From JBNKHG01 sp050290225 (GTDB lineage: Bacteria; Pseudomonadota; Gammaproteobacteria; Pseudomonadales; Cellvibrionaceae): DNA of 64,000 bases. Position numbers and translations under genes: made by a program. Shown here one piece after another: positions 51,864 through 62,600 of the stretch. Every line of letters begins with the position of its first letter. Position 1 is the first letter of the stretch. The notes beneath the pieces were generated by a model, which saw nothing but the letters and a program-made list of their open reading frames with translations, made no database searches and was not told the DNA's origin. The stretch lies in NCBI GenBank assembly GCA_050290225.1, contig JBNKHG010000026.1, positions 124,001-188,000 on the forward strand, given 5' to 3'.

Positions 51864-52817
51864 ATGCACCAACCGAGCGGCCGCGGGCAGCTGGGCCTGA
51901 GCCTGGCCCTGATCACCGCCTTTATGTGGGGCCTGCTGCCCATTGGCCTCAAAGGCGCCCTCTCGGGGATGGATACCGTGACCATCACCTGGTACCGCTT
52001 TACCAGTGCCGCCCTGATCCTGGGCACCTACTATTGGGTACGCGGCGGCTTCAAATGGCAACTGCTGCGCAAGCGCCGCCTGGCCCTGCTGATGTTTATC
52101 GCCGTGGCCGGGCTGCTCAACAACTACTGGCTCTATGTGGTCGGCCTCAATTACAGTACCGCCGAAGCGGCACAGGTTATTATCCAGTTGGCGCCGCTAC
52201 TGTTGCTGGTGGTCAGTCTCTGGCTCTACAAGGAGCCTTTCGCCCCCCTGCAAATCGTCGGCATCTGTGCTGTAGTGACCGGCATCGTGCTGTTTTTTAA
52301 CCTGCGCCTGGAACAGATCGTCGAGGAAGCCACCACCGGCAACGGAAGCTACGCCCTGGGATTGCTGTTTATCTTCCTGGCCGCCATCACCTGGACCATC
52401 TACGCCACGGCCCAAAAAGCGCTGTTGAAGGACTTCAGCTCCCAGGAAGTGTTGCTGGTCATCTTTTTCTTCGGCGGCATCACCTTTCTGCCCATGTCCT
52501 CCCCCATGAGCGCCGCCAAGCTCGACGCCCTTCAGTGGGGCTACCTGATTTTCTCCATGCTCAACACCCTTATCGCCTATGGCGCTTTCGCCTACGCCCT
52601 GGAGCACTGGGAAGCCTCCCGGGTTAGCGCCACCGTCACCATCGTTCCCATCCTGACCGTGACCTTTGTATACCTCCACAGCCTGATTCTGCCGGACAGC
52701 GACATCACCCCGGAACCCCTGAACTTCTGGAGCTGGCTGGGCGCCGGACTGGTGGTTGCCGGCTCCATGACGACCGCCCTGGTCAAACCTACAAACCGCC
52801 CAAAGATTTCCCCCTAA
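51864..52817 (+). CDS. EamA/DMT-family membrane transporter
   Basis: The 317-residue protein has ten predicted membrane segments in two EamA halves. The first begins LGLSLALITAFMWGLLPIGL and includes LNYSTAEAAQVIIQLAPLLL; the second begins YALGLLFIFLAAITWTIYAT and includes YALEHWEASRVSATVTIVPIL. Members export metabolites, amino acids or drugs; the substrate here cannot be read from sequence. It ends about 75 bases before tRNA-Met. Confidence 0.9.
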   Translation: MHQPSGRGQLGLSLALITAFMWGLLPIGLKGALSGMDTVTITWYRFTSAALILGTYYWVRGGFKWQLLRKRRLALLMFIAVAGLLNNYWLYVVGLNYSTAEAAQVIIQLAPLLLLVVSLWLYKEPFAPLQIVGICAVVTGIVLFFNLRLEQIVEEATTGNGSYALGLLFIFLAAITWTIYATAQKALLKDFSSQEVLLVIFFFGGITFLPMSSPMSAAKLDALQWGYLIFSMLNTLIAYGAFAYALEHWEASRVSATVTIVPILTVTFVYLHSLILPDSDITPEPLNFWSWLGAGLVVAGSMTTALVKPTNRPKISP

Positions 52818-52821
52818 CCCC

Positions 52822-52850
52822 TTGACAGCAAAAAGCGAAATCGGGAAAAT
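52822..52850 (+). promoter_or_regulatory. Probable tRNA-Met promoter
   Basis: A perfect -35 box TTGACA at 52822-52827 is followed after 17 bases by GAAAAT (four of six matches to the -10 consensus) and a GC-rich discriminator (ACGCGCCC), typical of stringently controlled stable-RNA promoters. The expected start is about 37 bases before the tRNA. Confidence 0.6.
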
Positions 52851-52894
52851 ACGCGCCCTCTCGAGGTGGCAATCGACCACCGACAGACGGTAGT

Positions 52895-52971
52895 GGCTAG
52901 GTAGCTCAGCTGGTTAGAGCACAGCATTCATAATGCTGGGGTCGGCGGTTCAAGCCCGCCCCTAGCTACCA
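52895..52971 (+). tRNA. tRNA-Met, elongator (anticodon CAT)
   Basis: A complete 77-base cloverleaf with encoded CCA: acceptor GGCTAGG pairs with CCTAGCT (first pair G-U), discriminator A, anticodon stem CAGCA/TGCTG with loop TTCATAA, T-loop GTTCAAGCC. It marks the boundary between conserved chromosomal order and the following apparently acquired region. In Pseudomonas a tRNA-Met also stands after ychF. Confidence 0.95.
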
Positions 52972-53441
52972 TTAACTTACTGTTTTTAAAGAAGTTTTTT
53001 GAAAACAGAAAATCAAAGATCCCTCCCGTTACAATCTGTGCAACGTCTGTGCAACGCGCTCCAAATAACAACTTAATTTCAAAAACAATCCAATAATCGA
53101 TTACTTGTGTTGCTTTTTTAATCACGTACAAATATACACTCATCAACCAAGTTAGAATCCACCTGGTGCAAATTCACCTCGCACCTAAGCCGTCTTGTCC
53201 TCCCGAAAATCCACTTCACAACAATTGTGTCGCCGCCCTTTCATCAAGAGGAATTGCCTTACCTTTTATTTTCATAAACGCTACTGGCTACTTTTAAACC
53301 AGCAAAAGCATGGAAAGTAAATTTAGCCACGTGGCTGTAAGTTTTATATTTCTCCACCGACCAATCCTTCCTGGCATAATGTATATTTGGCAATTCCCCA
53401 ATCGCCAACCTGCGCATAATTTAGATATTTCACTGTGAAGG
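52972..53441. other. AT-rich junction between tRNA-Met and the large-gene region
   Basis: No convincing gene is present. The composition is visibly more AT-rich than the preceding 50 kb (judged by eye). It contains a tandem direct repeat listed separately. A 72-codon minus-strand frame that ends in antisense tRNA sequence (…GGLEPPTPAL) is a common artefact. No integrase gene and no clear copy of the tRNA 3' end is seen here. Confidence 0.4.
53035..53056. repeat. Tandem 11-bp direct repeat, possible integrase arm sites
   Basis: TCTGTGCAACG occurs twice with no gap, 64 bases after the end of tRNA-Met. Short direct repeats beside a tRNA attachment site often are arm-type binding sites for tyrosine integrases; here that is inference, since no integrase gene is in view. 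Confidence 0.45.
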
Positions 53442-56400
53442 CTACTCAGGCAAACGAATCTCGCGGAACGCCTCCCCAAGCTGAAGCGCTGCGCTTCGCC
53501 TATCGCCCATGTCGACCAACATGTCGAGGATACGCAGGAACTTCTGAGCCAATGTCAGCGTCATGGGAGTATCACGATGAGCAAAGTACTGTACCAGTTC
53601 TGCTATGCGCGCCGGGATAAACGTTCCATGCCAACCCTTTAAGTTGTCCTGTCCGTCTCCTATTGTCGCGAGTACTTGGTCCGCGAACGCTTCACTGGGG
53701 TAATTGATTTTGGCTCGTTCACATAACGTCAAGAACGGGTCCATCACAGAAGCCGCCCATCCGCCGGCGCGAACAAAACGATCAATTAGGGGTAGTATGC
53801 GATCAATTTCGGACCAATCACCATTGACGTAACGTGCAGCTAAGTCCGCGCGTTCGACCGAGACAAACATCAACGTGCGAACAAGCTCCGGCTGCTGGAA
53901 GCCTGAAAACTTGCCGCTCCTGTATGCGTTACGCTTGAACGCCGAGGCTTGAAGTAGCCTTCCAAGGCAGAGGTCGAGCATAGTGACAGCGTCGTCGGGA
54001 ACAACAGGAGCATCGTACACGTAGGTGCAAACGTATGTACTCGCGAAAGGTGAGAGGAGATCCCAACAATTCTCGTCCTCCAGCTCCAAGATTGGATTGA
54101 GGAAGCGATTATGATACTCACTAAGAGGGAGAAGCCCCGCCAATTGCCCAAGCCCTGACCCTAACGCATGGGTCCATTCCAAGAGACGAGTTGCAGAACG
54201 ATCCCTACGCCCGGCTTTAGCCCAAGGCGGTACGCTCTTCTGGATGGTCCAGTCGAGTACGCCAGCAAGAAAGTCGAGAAGCGCTGTCCTCGCATCACTG
54301 CAAATAATCTCCGTGAACGGAATATACTTGAGGATTTCTGCAGCCTGCTTTGAATGCCAAAAGACGTCCGGCTCAGCCCATGCCTCTGTAGCGTCATCCT
54401 CATTGTAATCTTCATAATGCTGATACCTTCTCCTTTCCATTCCCGGCTCGACTTTCACCCAGGCTGGCGGAGGTAATGGAAGAGCAGGCCACCCAATTCC
54501 ATCCTTGTAAAAACTAAGCGCCCTATCGACTGTGGTTTGCGCTTCCCCAGATAAGTGAAGCTCTTCACCTTGTTGATCGCGCTCATTGCGCGACCGCTGA
54601 GGAACATGGCAAAGTGACAATGCCAAGTTAAGTGCAACCCAGGCCAACTTAGGGTCTTCGGACCAAAGCTTGCAGGCCTCTTCAAGCGCGGCCGACGAAA
54701 CTACTTCCAGTGGGTGCGCAATCAGTCTGAGAAGATCGTATGCCGCACCATTCGAAGCTGACCCTTTACGGAGATCCGCTGCAAGCCCTCGCGCGCCATA
54801 GATAGCTTGATGCCACGGTATGGAGGAACGAGAAGACCACATCAAATCAGGCTTTTCCGGAAGGCGAATAGCCCGCCCCAGGACTTCACGAGCCCACTCA
54901 AGATCGTCCTGATGTAGCCCTTCCCGAAAGGCGAGTGTGATCGCCGCAGCAGAGGCAACCGCACCTCGACGCGTACCCAACTTATCTTCTTCGTTTTCGT
55001 CGTTGGAATGTTCAAACAGGTCAACAGCGTCCAATTCTTTGGCAAATGCGATGGCACTTTCGACTGTATAGGTGTCACCCAGTGTCTTATCTTCGAAGGA
55101 CTTGGAAGCCCACGCCCAAAGGTTCGATAGCCGAAGGTATTGAGAAGCCTCTTCAGCTTTGGCAACGTTTTCAGGCTCAGCAGCAGAAGGACTGACATGG
55201 ACAACTGCTATTTGATCTGAGCCTTCCTCGGTGCGATAAGCCTGATAGTTTTTTGTATCAACCAGTTCGGCATATTTGAGAGCCTGAGCCGTGAGGTGTT
55301 CCCGTGCCTCAGGAATGTTACGGTGCTCTTCATATTGAAACGGAAGCTCTTTCTCGAAATTGAGGATTGCTTCACGGGCTCGATCGCTGAACTGCTCACC
55401 TGAGAAAATGAACCTGGGAACCATCCAACTGAGCTGTTTTTTACGAATTGATCGAGCATTCGCTATTTGGATTGCCTCTATGTGTGGTTTGTCAGTGGGC
55501 TGTGTAAAGCCCATTAGGTTCGCCATCGATTGAAAGTCTTGTTCCATTCGGCTTCGGTCTGCGACCAACAAACGCTGAGAAGCAACCAATGTAAAGGTTA
55601 CTTCGGACACTCTTTCGGTATGGAGTACCAACGCCGAAGCGATACCCAGGATTGCGATACACTCATTTCCTTCGACGATTTGCTGAATCAATTCGTCAAC
55701 AGGCCTACCGCGCTCAAGCTCTTCGAAACACCACTCTTCCAGTGCCATAAACCCGCAACCAATTACCCCCGGCGCCAACATTGATCTAAACCAAAGGTAT
55801 TCATGGCCTGAGCCCCAGAACGTCTGCTCTCCCCAAGGGAATGTCAGTTCTAGCGGTATTGGAGTGTCACCACGATCACGCGAGTGGCAATGCAGCTGTC
55901 GCCACGCTGTCATCGCATGATTACAGAGCTCCCGCAGAAGTCGCAGTGCCTCTTCTGGCGATGATCGGAAAAGCGACTGAAAGGGCTCTCGGAGAGGCGA
56001 AGGTGGTCCAAAACTCTGGTAGTCATCGTGGACCGACAATTTTTCCCAATCAAAATGACTAAAATCACCGATAGCTCGCAAAGGATGCCAGCAGTCAAGC
56101 GCCAACTGTTCCTGACGTGAGCGCTCTGCTTCCGGCTTTGCCAGAACAGCTTTACGCCATTCGGCTTCATCGCGAAGTGCTTGTTCTTCTCGGGCTACTT
56201 GATCATTTGGAAGTTCCTCCCGAAGGAACGTTAATGAAAGATCAACAATTAATTGGGGTAGTGATTGGGCAAGTATGGGTGAATAGCCGACAATGTGCTG
56301 AAATTCTTCGTCGCGGATGCGCTCCGAGTTGATAACTCGCTGTAAATAGTCGGCTGCAAAGTTTGGCTCGGAGTTTGATGATCTTAAAATAATTTGTCCT

Positions 56401-58850
56401 AATGATTTTCGGAATGTATCCAGGCTCGGCACCATCTCCCAGTATCCAGAATTCTCATCGGGTCCATCAGTGGCGCTGATTTCATCGATAGTGGCAAGCC
56501 AGGTCGCACACTGCTGCAGAAGAGCGCGGGATGTCGGGTTGCGAAGGCCTGCCAAGGCGTTCTGCCAAACCTCAAAGATAGCGACGACCTCGGGATAGAG
56601 CCTTTGCGGAATATCTGAGATGCGCTGTAGGATAAATCCAATGAGGCGACGCCACGCGGCGAAATCTGAAGGCCAACCGAGAAGATCAGCGAACCGTTGG
56701 CGTTGCTCTTGAGGGAGTGAGCCAGCGAGGATATTCGCGTTTGGGGAAGTTTTCTCAGCCTGAAACCAGACAAGCACCTTCCTGAAAAGACTGAAGTCGT
56801 CGGCAAAGACAGCCTTCGCAAATTGGTCCTCATCTATTTCAAAACTCGCTGCGCCAAGCGGACCGACAAGCCACGCTCTCTGCCATTGTGACCGAAGACC
56901 CGAATTCGCTGTTTGGCTGAGGCACACAGGCCAGTCGGAGCCGTATGCATACTCCCATTGGGAAGCAAGCTCGACGGTACGCGAGATTGCTGGCGGCTCA
57001 CCAATGACCTTGATTTCTTCTATCCATTGCACCCCACGCTCAGCCAGCACATGGAAAAAGGCCCACTCGAAGAAAATATCATGCGCGAAGCGGACAGATA
57101 TACCTTCCCGAGCATTCTGAAGTATGCCGTCCGATCTTAGGTCCTCGATGTGCGCCACCGAGGCAAGCTGGCTCAAGCCAATCGGCTGGCTCAGCTGACG
57201 CGCGCGTAGACGTGCCAAATCAAGCAGTGCGCGCTGGCGCTCAATCGCGCTTTGGCCTACCTCATTGTAGCCCCCCCGACGCCACCAATGCTCGATCAGT
57301 TCAACTTCAGATTGGGGAGCGAAGGTTGGAGCACTGGGGTCAGCCTGGTAACTTTGGTTTAGTACCTTTGCAAAAAAGGGCCGCCGGACAATATCCTGTA
57401 CCTGAGCTGCACCAAATAGCAGTGACCTCAAGTGTGGTTTGGCTTCCGCAAGGCTCTCGGCTTCTTCGTCGCTAAGCAGGCTAACCCCTAGACTCTCGAC
57501 TTTCACACGAGCAAGAAAGTCACCCAACCAATTGCGAAGCATTTCAACGCCTGTATCTCGGAGAGAGACGACGACGCGCCAGTTATCCAGTAGTGGTGAC
57601 TCTACGATGGTGCGGAGCACGTCGAGAATGATCGGCTGATGTTCTTTCTCAATGCGATCTATCGCATCAATAAATAGAATGGGAGTGCCGGTGGCTCCTA
57701 TCTCCACGAGAAGTTGTTCCAAGGGCGTGTCCGAGAGTCCCTGCGATTTCGCGTAACTGATCCAACTAGTACCCTCAAGCTGTTCTGCTTTAAGGAAGAT
57801 TGTTGGTCCATACTCCAATGCACGCTGTACAGCTTGCCTAACTACGACCGATTTTCCACTTCCCGGTAAACCGCTAACTTGAACCACACGAGCAGTGGCG
57901 AGCTTGGTATCTAGACTATCGATCAGCTCCGGCCGGCAGAGCCTAGTTCCTCCGACATCATCCGGAATGAGGCTCGCGTAGTTGATTGCTAGCTCAGTCA
58001 ACTTGTCGAGACTTTGAGCAAAGGAAGTCGCGCCACGAAGGCGTGCAACAGGTGAGATCAAGCGCACAAGCCGTGCTCGATAAAACTGACCGGATTTACC
58101 AGCCGACGCGCGGGCCAATTGAACGGCTTTTGACCAAACAATGGGGGCCTTGGCTGCATCTTCGGGTGTGAGGCAATCTCGGATGCGATTTATAGCATCA
58201 GATGGACCAGTGGCCCCCTCTCGAAGGAAATCGAATTGGATCAGAACAAAGTGCGCAAGGAACTGATGTACTTCTTCCTTTGTGCAGGGCGCACCCTTGG
58301 CCACGTCCTCTAATAGCACAACGACGTCGTTCTTAACCGCTTTAATATCGTCGCTGGCACTGCCTTCCTGGGTAAAACGCGCCTCGAAATGGTCGGCTGT
58401 CAGGCTTTCACGAGCCCAGTCGCAAAGGGTCTTTAGTGCTCGCTCTTTGGCAGGGCTGATCGTGCCCACAGCGGCACCATAGCGGTCGATATTGAGACGG
58501 AAGTCGGGTTTTTTAAGGGTAGCCCAACTATCACGGATAATTTCGCGAAAATCGGAGTTCGTTTTTGCAGCACTAATTGTGAGCGAACGCTTCACCTGGA
58601 GGCTTAGTCGAGCACAGTTTTTTGATGTGTCTTCAAAATCGACGACCACATCGTCGAGTGGTTCGCCAAAGTCGCGCTGTTGAACTGACACTCCAACAAC
58701 AGTTCGATCATCAATACCGGGGGCATATGCCTCGGCCAGTAGCGCGGAGAGATAGAACGCAGCTGCGTCGCCTTCAAAGGTAAAACCCTCGCCGCCGGCA
58801 AGTTCAGGTGTTTGTGTCATCGCTAACTCGAAAAATTCGTAAGTAACCAT
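53442..58850 (-). CDS. Giant nuclease-like/STAND-type NTPase protein, candidate antiphage defence
   Basis: The product has 1802 residues. Residues 20-130 look like a PD-(D/E)xK nuclease of the Mrr/Cap4 type: a helix with Glu26 (GFTFEGDAAAFYLSALLAE), acidic residues in EPLDDVVVDFED (Asp66/67) and LSLQVKRS (Gln85-x-Lys87). A P-loop NTPase follows, with Walker A GLPGSGKS at 327-334, Walker B ILFIDAIDRI near 390-398 and an Arg-containing VVVSLRDTG after it. About 1300 further residues show only helical, HEAT/TPR-like character and many Trp. This layout is that of Avs-like nuclease-STAND proteins, but membership was not tested. A second ATG ten codons in (58820, MTQTPELAGG) is an equally possible start; neither has a strong ribosome-binding site. 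No partner gene overlaps it. Confidence 0.85.
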   Translation of the reverse strand: MVTYEFFELAMTQTPELAGGEGFTFEGDAAAFYLSALLAEAYAPGIDDRTVVGVSVQQRDFGEPLDDVVVDFEDTSKNCARLSLQVKRSLTISAAKTNSDFREIIRDSWATLKKPDFRLNIDRYGAAVGTISPAKERALKTLCDWARESLTADHFEARFTQEGSASDDIKAVKNDVVVLLEDVAKGAPCTKEEVHQFLAHFVLIQFDFLREGATGPSDAINRIRDCLTPEDAAKAPIVWSKAVQLARASAGKSGQFYRARLVRLISPVARLRGATSFAQSLDKLTELAINYASLIPDDVGGTRLCRPELIDSLDTKLATARVVQVSGLPGSGKSVVVRQAVQRALEYGPTIFLKAEQLEGTSWISYAKSQGLSDTPLEQLLVEIGATGTPILFIDAIDRIEKEHQPIILDVLRTIVESPLLDNWRVVVSLRDTGVEMLRNWLGDFLARVKVESLGVSLLSDEEAESLAEAKPHLRSLLFGAAQVQDIVRRPFFAKVLNQSYQADPSAPTFAPQSEVELIEHWWRRGGYNEVGQSAIERQRALLDLARLRARQLSQPIGLSQLASVAHIEDLRSDGILQNAREGISVRFAHDIFFEWAFFHVLAERGVQWIEEIKVIGEPPAISRTVELASQWEYAYGSDWPVCLSQTANSGLRSQWQRAWLVGPLGAASFEIDEDQFAKAVFADDFSLFRKVLVWFQAEKTSPNANILAGSLPQEQRQRFADLLGWPSDFAAWRRLIGFILQRISDIPQRLYPEVVAIFEVWQNALAGLRNPTSRALLQQCATWLATIDEISATDGPDENSGYWEMVPSLDTFRKSLGQIILRSSNSEPNFAADYLQRVINSERIRDEEFQHIVGYSPILAQSLPQLIVDLSLTFLREELPNDQVAREEQALRDEAEWRKAVLAKPEAERSRQEQLALDCWHPLRAIGDFSHFDWEKLSVHDDYQSFGPPSPLREPFQSLFRSSPEEALRLLRELCNHAMTAWRQLHCHSRDRGDTPIPLELTFPWGEQTFWGSGHEYLWFRSMLAPGVIGCGFMALEEWCFEELERGRPVDELIQQIVEGNECIAILGIASALVLHTERVSEVTFTLVASQRLLVADRSRMEQDFQSMANLMGFTQPTDKPHIEAIQIANARSIRKKQLSWMVPRFIFSGEQFSDRAREAILNFEKELPFQYEEHRNIPEAREHLTAQALKYAELVDTKNYQAYRTEEGSDQIAVVHVSPSAAEPENVAKAEEASQYLRLSNLWAWASKSFEDKTLGDTYTVESAIAFAKELDAVDLFEHSNDENEEDKLGTRRGAVASAAAITLAFREGLHQDDLEWAREVLGRAIRLPEKPDLMWSSRSSIPWHQAIYGARGLAADLRKGSASNGAAYDLLRLIAHPLEVVSSAALEEACKLWSEDPKLAWVALNLALSLCHVPQRSRNERDQQGEELHLSGEAQTTVDRALSFYKDGIGWPALPLPPPAWVKVEPGMERRRYQHYEDYNEDDATEAWAEPDVFWHSKQAAEILKYIPFTEIICSDARTALLDFLAGVLDWTIQKSVPPWAKAGRRDRSATRLLEWTHALGSGLGQLAGLLPLSEYHNRFLNPILELEDENCWDLLSPFASTYVCTYVYDAPVVPDDAVTMLDLCLGRLLQASAFKRNAYRSGKFSGFQQPELVRTLMFVSVERADLAARYVNGDWSEIDRILPLIDRFVRAGGWAASVMDPFLTLCERAKINYPSEAFADQVLATIGDGQDNLKGWHGTFIPARIAELVQYFAHRDTPMTLTLAQKFLRILDMLVDMGDRRSAALQLGEAFREIRLPE

Positions 58851-59695
58851 CGGCCGAAGAATCGACTTCGTGTCTTTGCTGCTGCCGGTCCAACAACCTC
58901 CCCAGCTGCACTGTGGTCTTCCGCAACAGGAACTCGAAAGACGGCTTCAACCCGGCAACAGCTTTAAGCATAGCCCTTAACAATCAGGGGTTATTGTGGT
59001 TATGGCATCCGATTTCAACCATCGTCCGTAATGAACTTGTAAACAGATTGCTTTTGATCACCTGTTATCTCTCTTCTACAGGGTTTGGCGCAGTACATCA
59101 GCATCTTCCCAACTCCACTTGCCCGATATCTGACTACCTACAAGCAAAATATTTCTCACATACAATCACTTGATTTATCGTTTAGGTGTTGACCGAGCTT
59201 TACCGAGTTCACTAGATTCTCATCCCCCACTTTGGTGGACTGCCTGTTTCACAAGGCCTTCCGCTTCCTTGTAATCGGGGTTTGCGACCATCGTTCCGCA
59301 AAGTTCCGAAAAACCTGACACTCTTGCTCCAAGAGATGACACCGCAAGCTTCCTTGCACCAAAACCGAGGTGATGTGAATAACTTAAGTTATACCACTCC
59401 CCATGTACGCCCGCTTGATTTCATCGACATGACTTAGGGGCACCCCAGAGATACCACCCGAAAAATCTTGGGTTTTCTTTATTCCTGCGCACAGGATCAT
59501 CACTCGCACTCGAAAGTGTACAATTGGGCCGCGAAAAACTACCCCTAGCGCTAGCATCAAGAATTCCTGCTTTTCCCTAGTCGGTGCGAAAGCACCGCAC
59601 TTGGAGTTCTGTCAATAACTGAACGACAACAAATTGTAGTTAAGGCTTTGGGCCCGGTTTGCGAAAAATTACTTGTGAGAAATCGGCATCTGACC
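58851..59695. other. 845-base gap between the two giant genes
   Basis: No frame with recognisable content is present; the longest plus-strand frame (58913-59173) has no features and no ribosome-binding site. A CGGTGC-GAAA-GCACCG hairpin at 59582-59597 lies about 100 bases after the end of the 1356-aa gene, without a T-run. The gap is AT-rich by eye. It must include the promoter of the 1802-aa gene unless that is read through from upstream. The TATTGCG operators found before the 1356-aa gene do not recur here. It could be decayed coding DNA or hold an RNA gene I cannot recognise. Confidence 0.35.
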
Positions 59696-62600
59696 TCAGT
59701 GTTGAAGCCTCTTCTTGACCTTAGCTTCGGAATCCTGCCAACCAGCTTCACGCTCATAGGACGCGGCGATATCTTCGAGGACTCCCCCAACATAGGGATA
59801 TTCGAAGTGCAAGCGCTCGGCCCAAGCGCGGTATTTCGCGGCGAGTTCGCGCTCCTGCCCACCCCCTTCCCCCCTAAAGTGAGCACCGCGCGAGTTAAGA
59901 GCACCGATATAGAACCCTCTGCCAATTTCCGGGGATGCTATTCCCTCCATCGCTTTGCAGACTGCTTCACAAGGCCATGTGCCTCCCTCTCCCTCTGGCG
60001 CCTTTGCCAGCAGTTGACCGAGGAAGTCATCACCAATATCGGCGCGGGCGTAGTCGCGACAAAGGCGCCTAACCTCGGCCAACCATTCGCCGAGCGCCGC
60101 CGCATCGATCTTTCCATTTTCGTCCGTGCCAGGAATCCTCTTTAACTGGCTGAGAAGGCGATAGGCAGCCGATGCAACTGCCGCCCTCTGCTCAGGATCC
60201 TCAATCTTCCATTCCGACGGATCCTCTCCTTCACCACTCCGCTTAAAGGCAAGCGCCACCGCCTGAACAAATACCACCGGTGATTGCGCGATCTGGTGTT
60301 CAAGATTCGGAATTCCATGCTCGGTGTGATCGAGGACGTCGATGAATAGGAATTCGAGTTGAGCCATCTCATTAACAGTAACGCCCGCGCGACTGCCAAG
60401 CACATCCAGCCCCCTTGATAGATGGTAACTGTCAAGTTTGAATTGACCTTTCGGCTCCTCATGAACCGTGGCAACATCATGTAACAGCCGCTTGAGGCGA
60501 GACGTCTCGATTTCCTTAAAATCCATGTGGACAGCGTGGAAAGCCGCACGCGGCCGCTGGACTTCGAGAAGGCTATCGATCAGTTCAGTAAGCTCTGCGG
60601 TAGTGTGCCGCCCATAGATTGGGAATACGTCCTTCCAGTACCCCGCACGAATGTCCCCCTCATAGTCGTCGAGGAGGCGCCAGGTGGATGCCTGAAAAGG
60701 CGCGCATACAAATAATCGTCTAAGTTCTATGGTGGACAACCCTTCGGCCGCAAACTGCAATACTCCGACACGCAAGTCGTCCTCAACCGCCAAAAGGAAC
60801 CCCTGCAGACACCACTCCCCCTTACTCCTGAGCTCTCCGTCAATGAAAAGGCAACAGCGGATAAAATCGACTCGCGGCTTGATGCCGGTTATGCACGACA
60901 CCGCGTAACGACCGACAGTACTAGCGGCCCCGCTGCCCTTAAGCAATTCCTTAACACCCTCAAAACCGCATGTGGTCCATATCTCTGTCATCGCTTCGCG
61001 GCGCAGTTGGTCGATCCGCTCATCCCGCTTTTGGAAATCAAGATCTTCATCCTCGATCTCCCGAGCAGATTCCTGCACCCAATGATCGGCAAACAACCAG
61101 CCATGCCGGATGACTGGATCGCGAGGTCGGAGGGATTCGTAGGCGGCGTTGGCACGGTCACGGGTCGCCTCACGAAGCTTCCGGTGTCGACCACGTCGAG
61201 TGAATGCGAACTGCCGGATGCGCTCGCGCAATTCGGCCTTGGCGGATTCGTTGGCATTACGGGACCACTCATCAATCAAGCCCCAGACCTTGGTTTGATC
61301 TTCCCCTGGCATACCCTGGAGAGACTCGATGAGGTCGCCTAGGCTTTTTTCGTCGTGGGACGGCCAAGCGATCAATAAGTCCAACGCCTTTCGATTGAAA
61401 TCGTATATCTGCTCATCGGGAACGACCTGCCCCGCTCCAGAAGCATCGCTACGCCAACGGGGCCTGTAACTGTAGTGCCCGATTCGGGAGCCTGGTTTTA
61501 TTTGCTCGAGACAGATCTCCCAACCGACGTCCGGGAACTGCTTGGTGAGCAACGCCAACACCTTCACTCTCTGTTCGACAGAGGCAGCGGTCTGCGGCAT
61601 CCATGACCGGAATATCGCCTGAAGACTGCCGTCCGGTTTGTTCGCCCAGTTGTCGTTGATTTTTGGACGAGAAAGTTGTGCGAGGATCATTGTTACTCGC
61701 GCGAGATTTTGGGACTTCCAAGCAAGACATTCCAGCGCCCAAAGAAGACCTGTTCTCAACGGGGAACCACAAAACAAACTACTGCCGACCGGCTTGAGAA
61801 GGCCATAAACGACAGGGTCTTCGCGCTGCAGGTCTTCTTCGATGATCTTCAAGAATTCATTGGGCGCGGCTTCTGCGTAACGCGGAAGATCCCTGTCGTG
61901 GGAGAACAGCTTTTCAAGTGTCATTGGTGTTAGAAGCTTGCGAACAAGAACTACGCACCGACTTTCGACATCGACACCAAGACGGCTCTGGAATAGGTTG
62001 TTTCCGTGGACCGACAGGATTACTAGTGTCTCGCAGATTCCCTCGCGCAAGGCGCTGGAGTGATCCCGCTTCTTTCCATGTAGAGCCGCGGCCCATCGGT
62101 CCTCTTCCGCCAACTCGAGCGCTGGGTCGGACTCGGAGAGGACGTATTCGGCCGCGTCGAAGAACCGGTCGAGGTCCGCAGGCGTAACCGTCCTCGCAAT
62201 TGCAAACAAGGCGTCGATCTTCGAGACGACACCTCGATAACGTCCGGCAGACCAAACCGGACTATCATCGAAGCCAAGAAGGTTTGCGACCTCGTCTTCA
62301 ATCATCTCGTACGTTCTATCGGCTACAAAAGAGACGATTTCTCGATCTGCTTCCGATTCTGCGTGCCATGCACCGATCAGAGACATCGGCACAAGAGTTT
62401 TTGCCATGCTATCATCACCAGCCCAAGCCGGTGTTCTAATCGCGGCATTCTGCGAAAGACGGCGTCGCAGTATTGTCGGCGAAAGACCTGACTCGCTTGC
62501 AAGTCGATCAACGTCTCCTTCCTCGACTCCCATGGCGATGAGCGCCTTCTTAAAGGCGTCGTAGCCGAGCAGGTCGAGAGTGATGTCGGCTTTCGTATCT

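Noticed and set aside
52928..53146. Minus-strand 72-codon frame ending GGLEPPTPAL
   Set aside because: Its last codons are antisense tRNA-Met; such frames are a known annotation artefact beside tRNA genes, and nothing else in it is recognisable.
58913..59173. 86-codon plus-strand frame in the gap between the giant genes
   Set aside because: No ribosome-binding site or recognisable motif; composition looks noncoding.
59557..59925. 122-codon minus-strand frame overlapping the end of the 1356-aa gene
   Set aside because: Most of it is another reading frame of that gene; the rest has no features.
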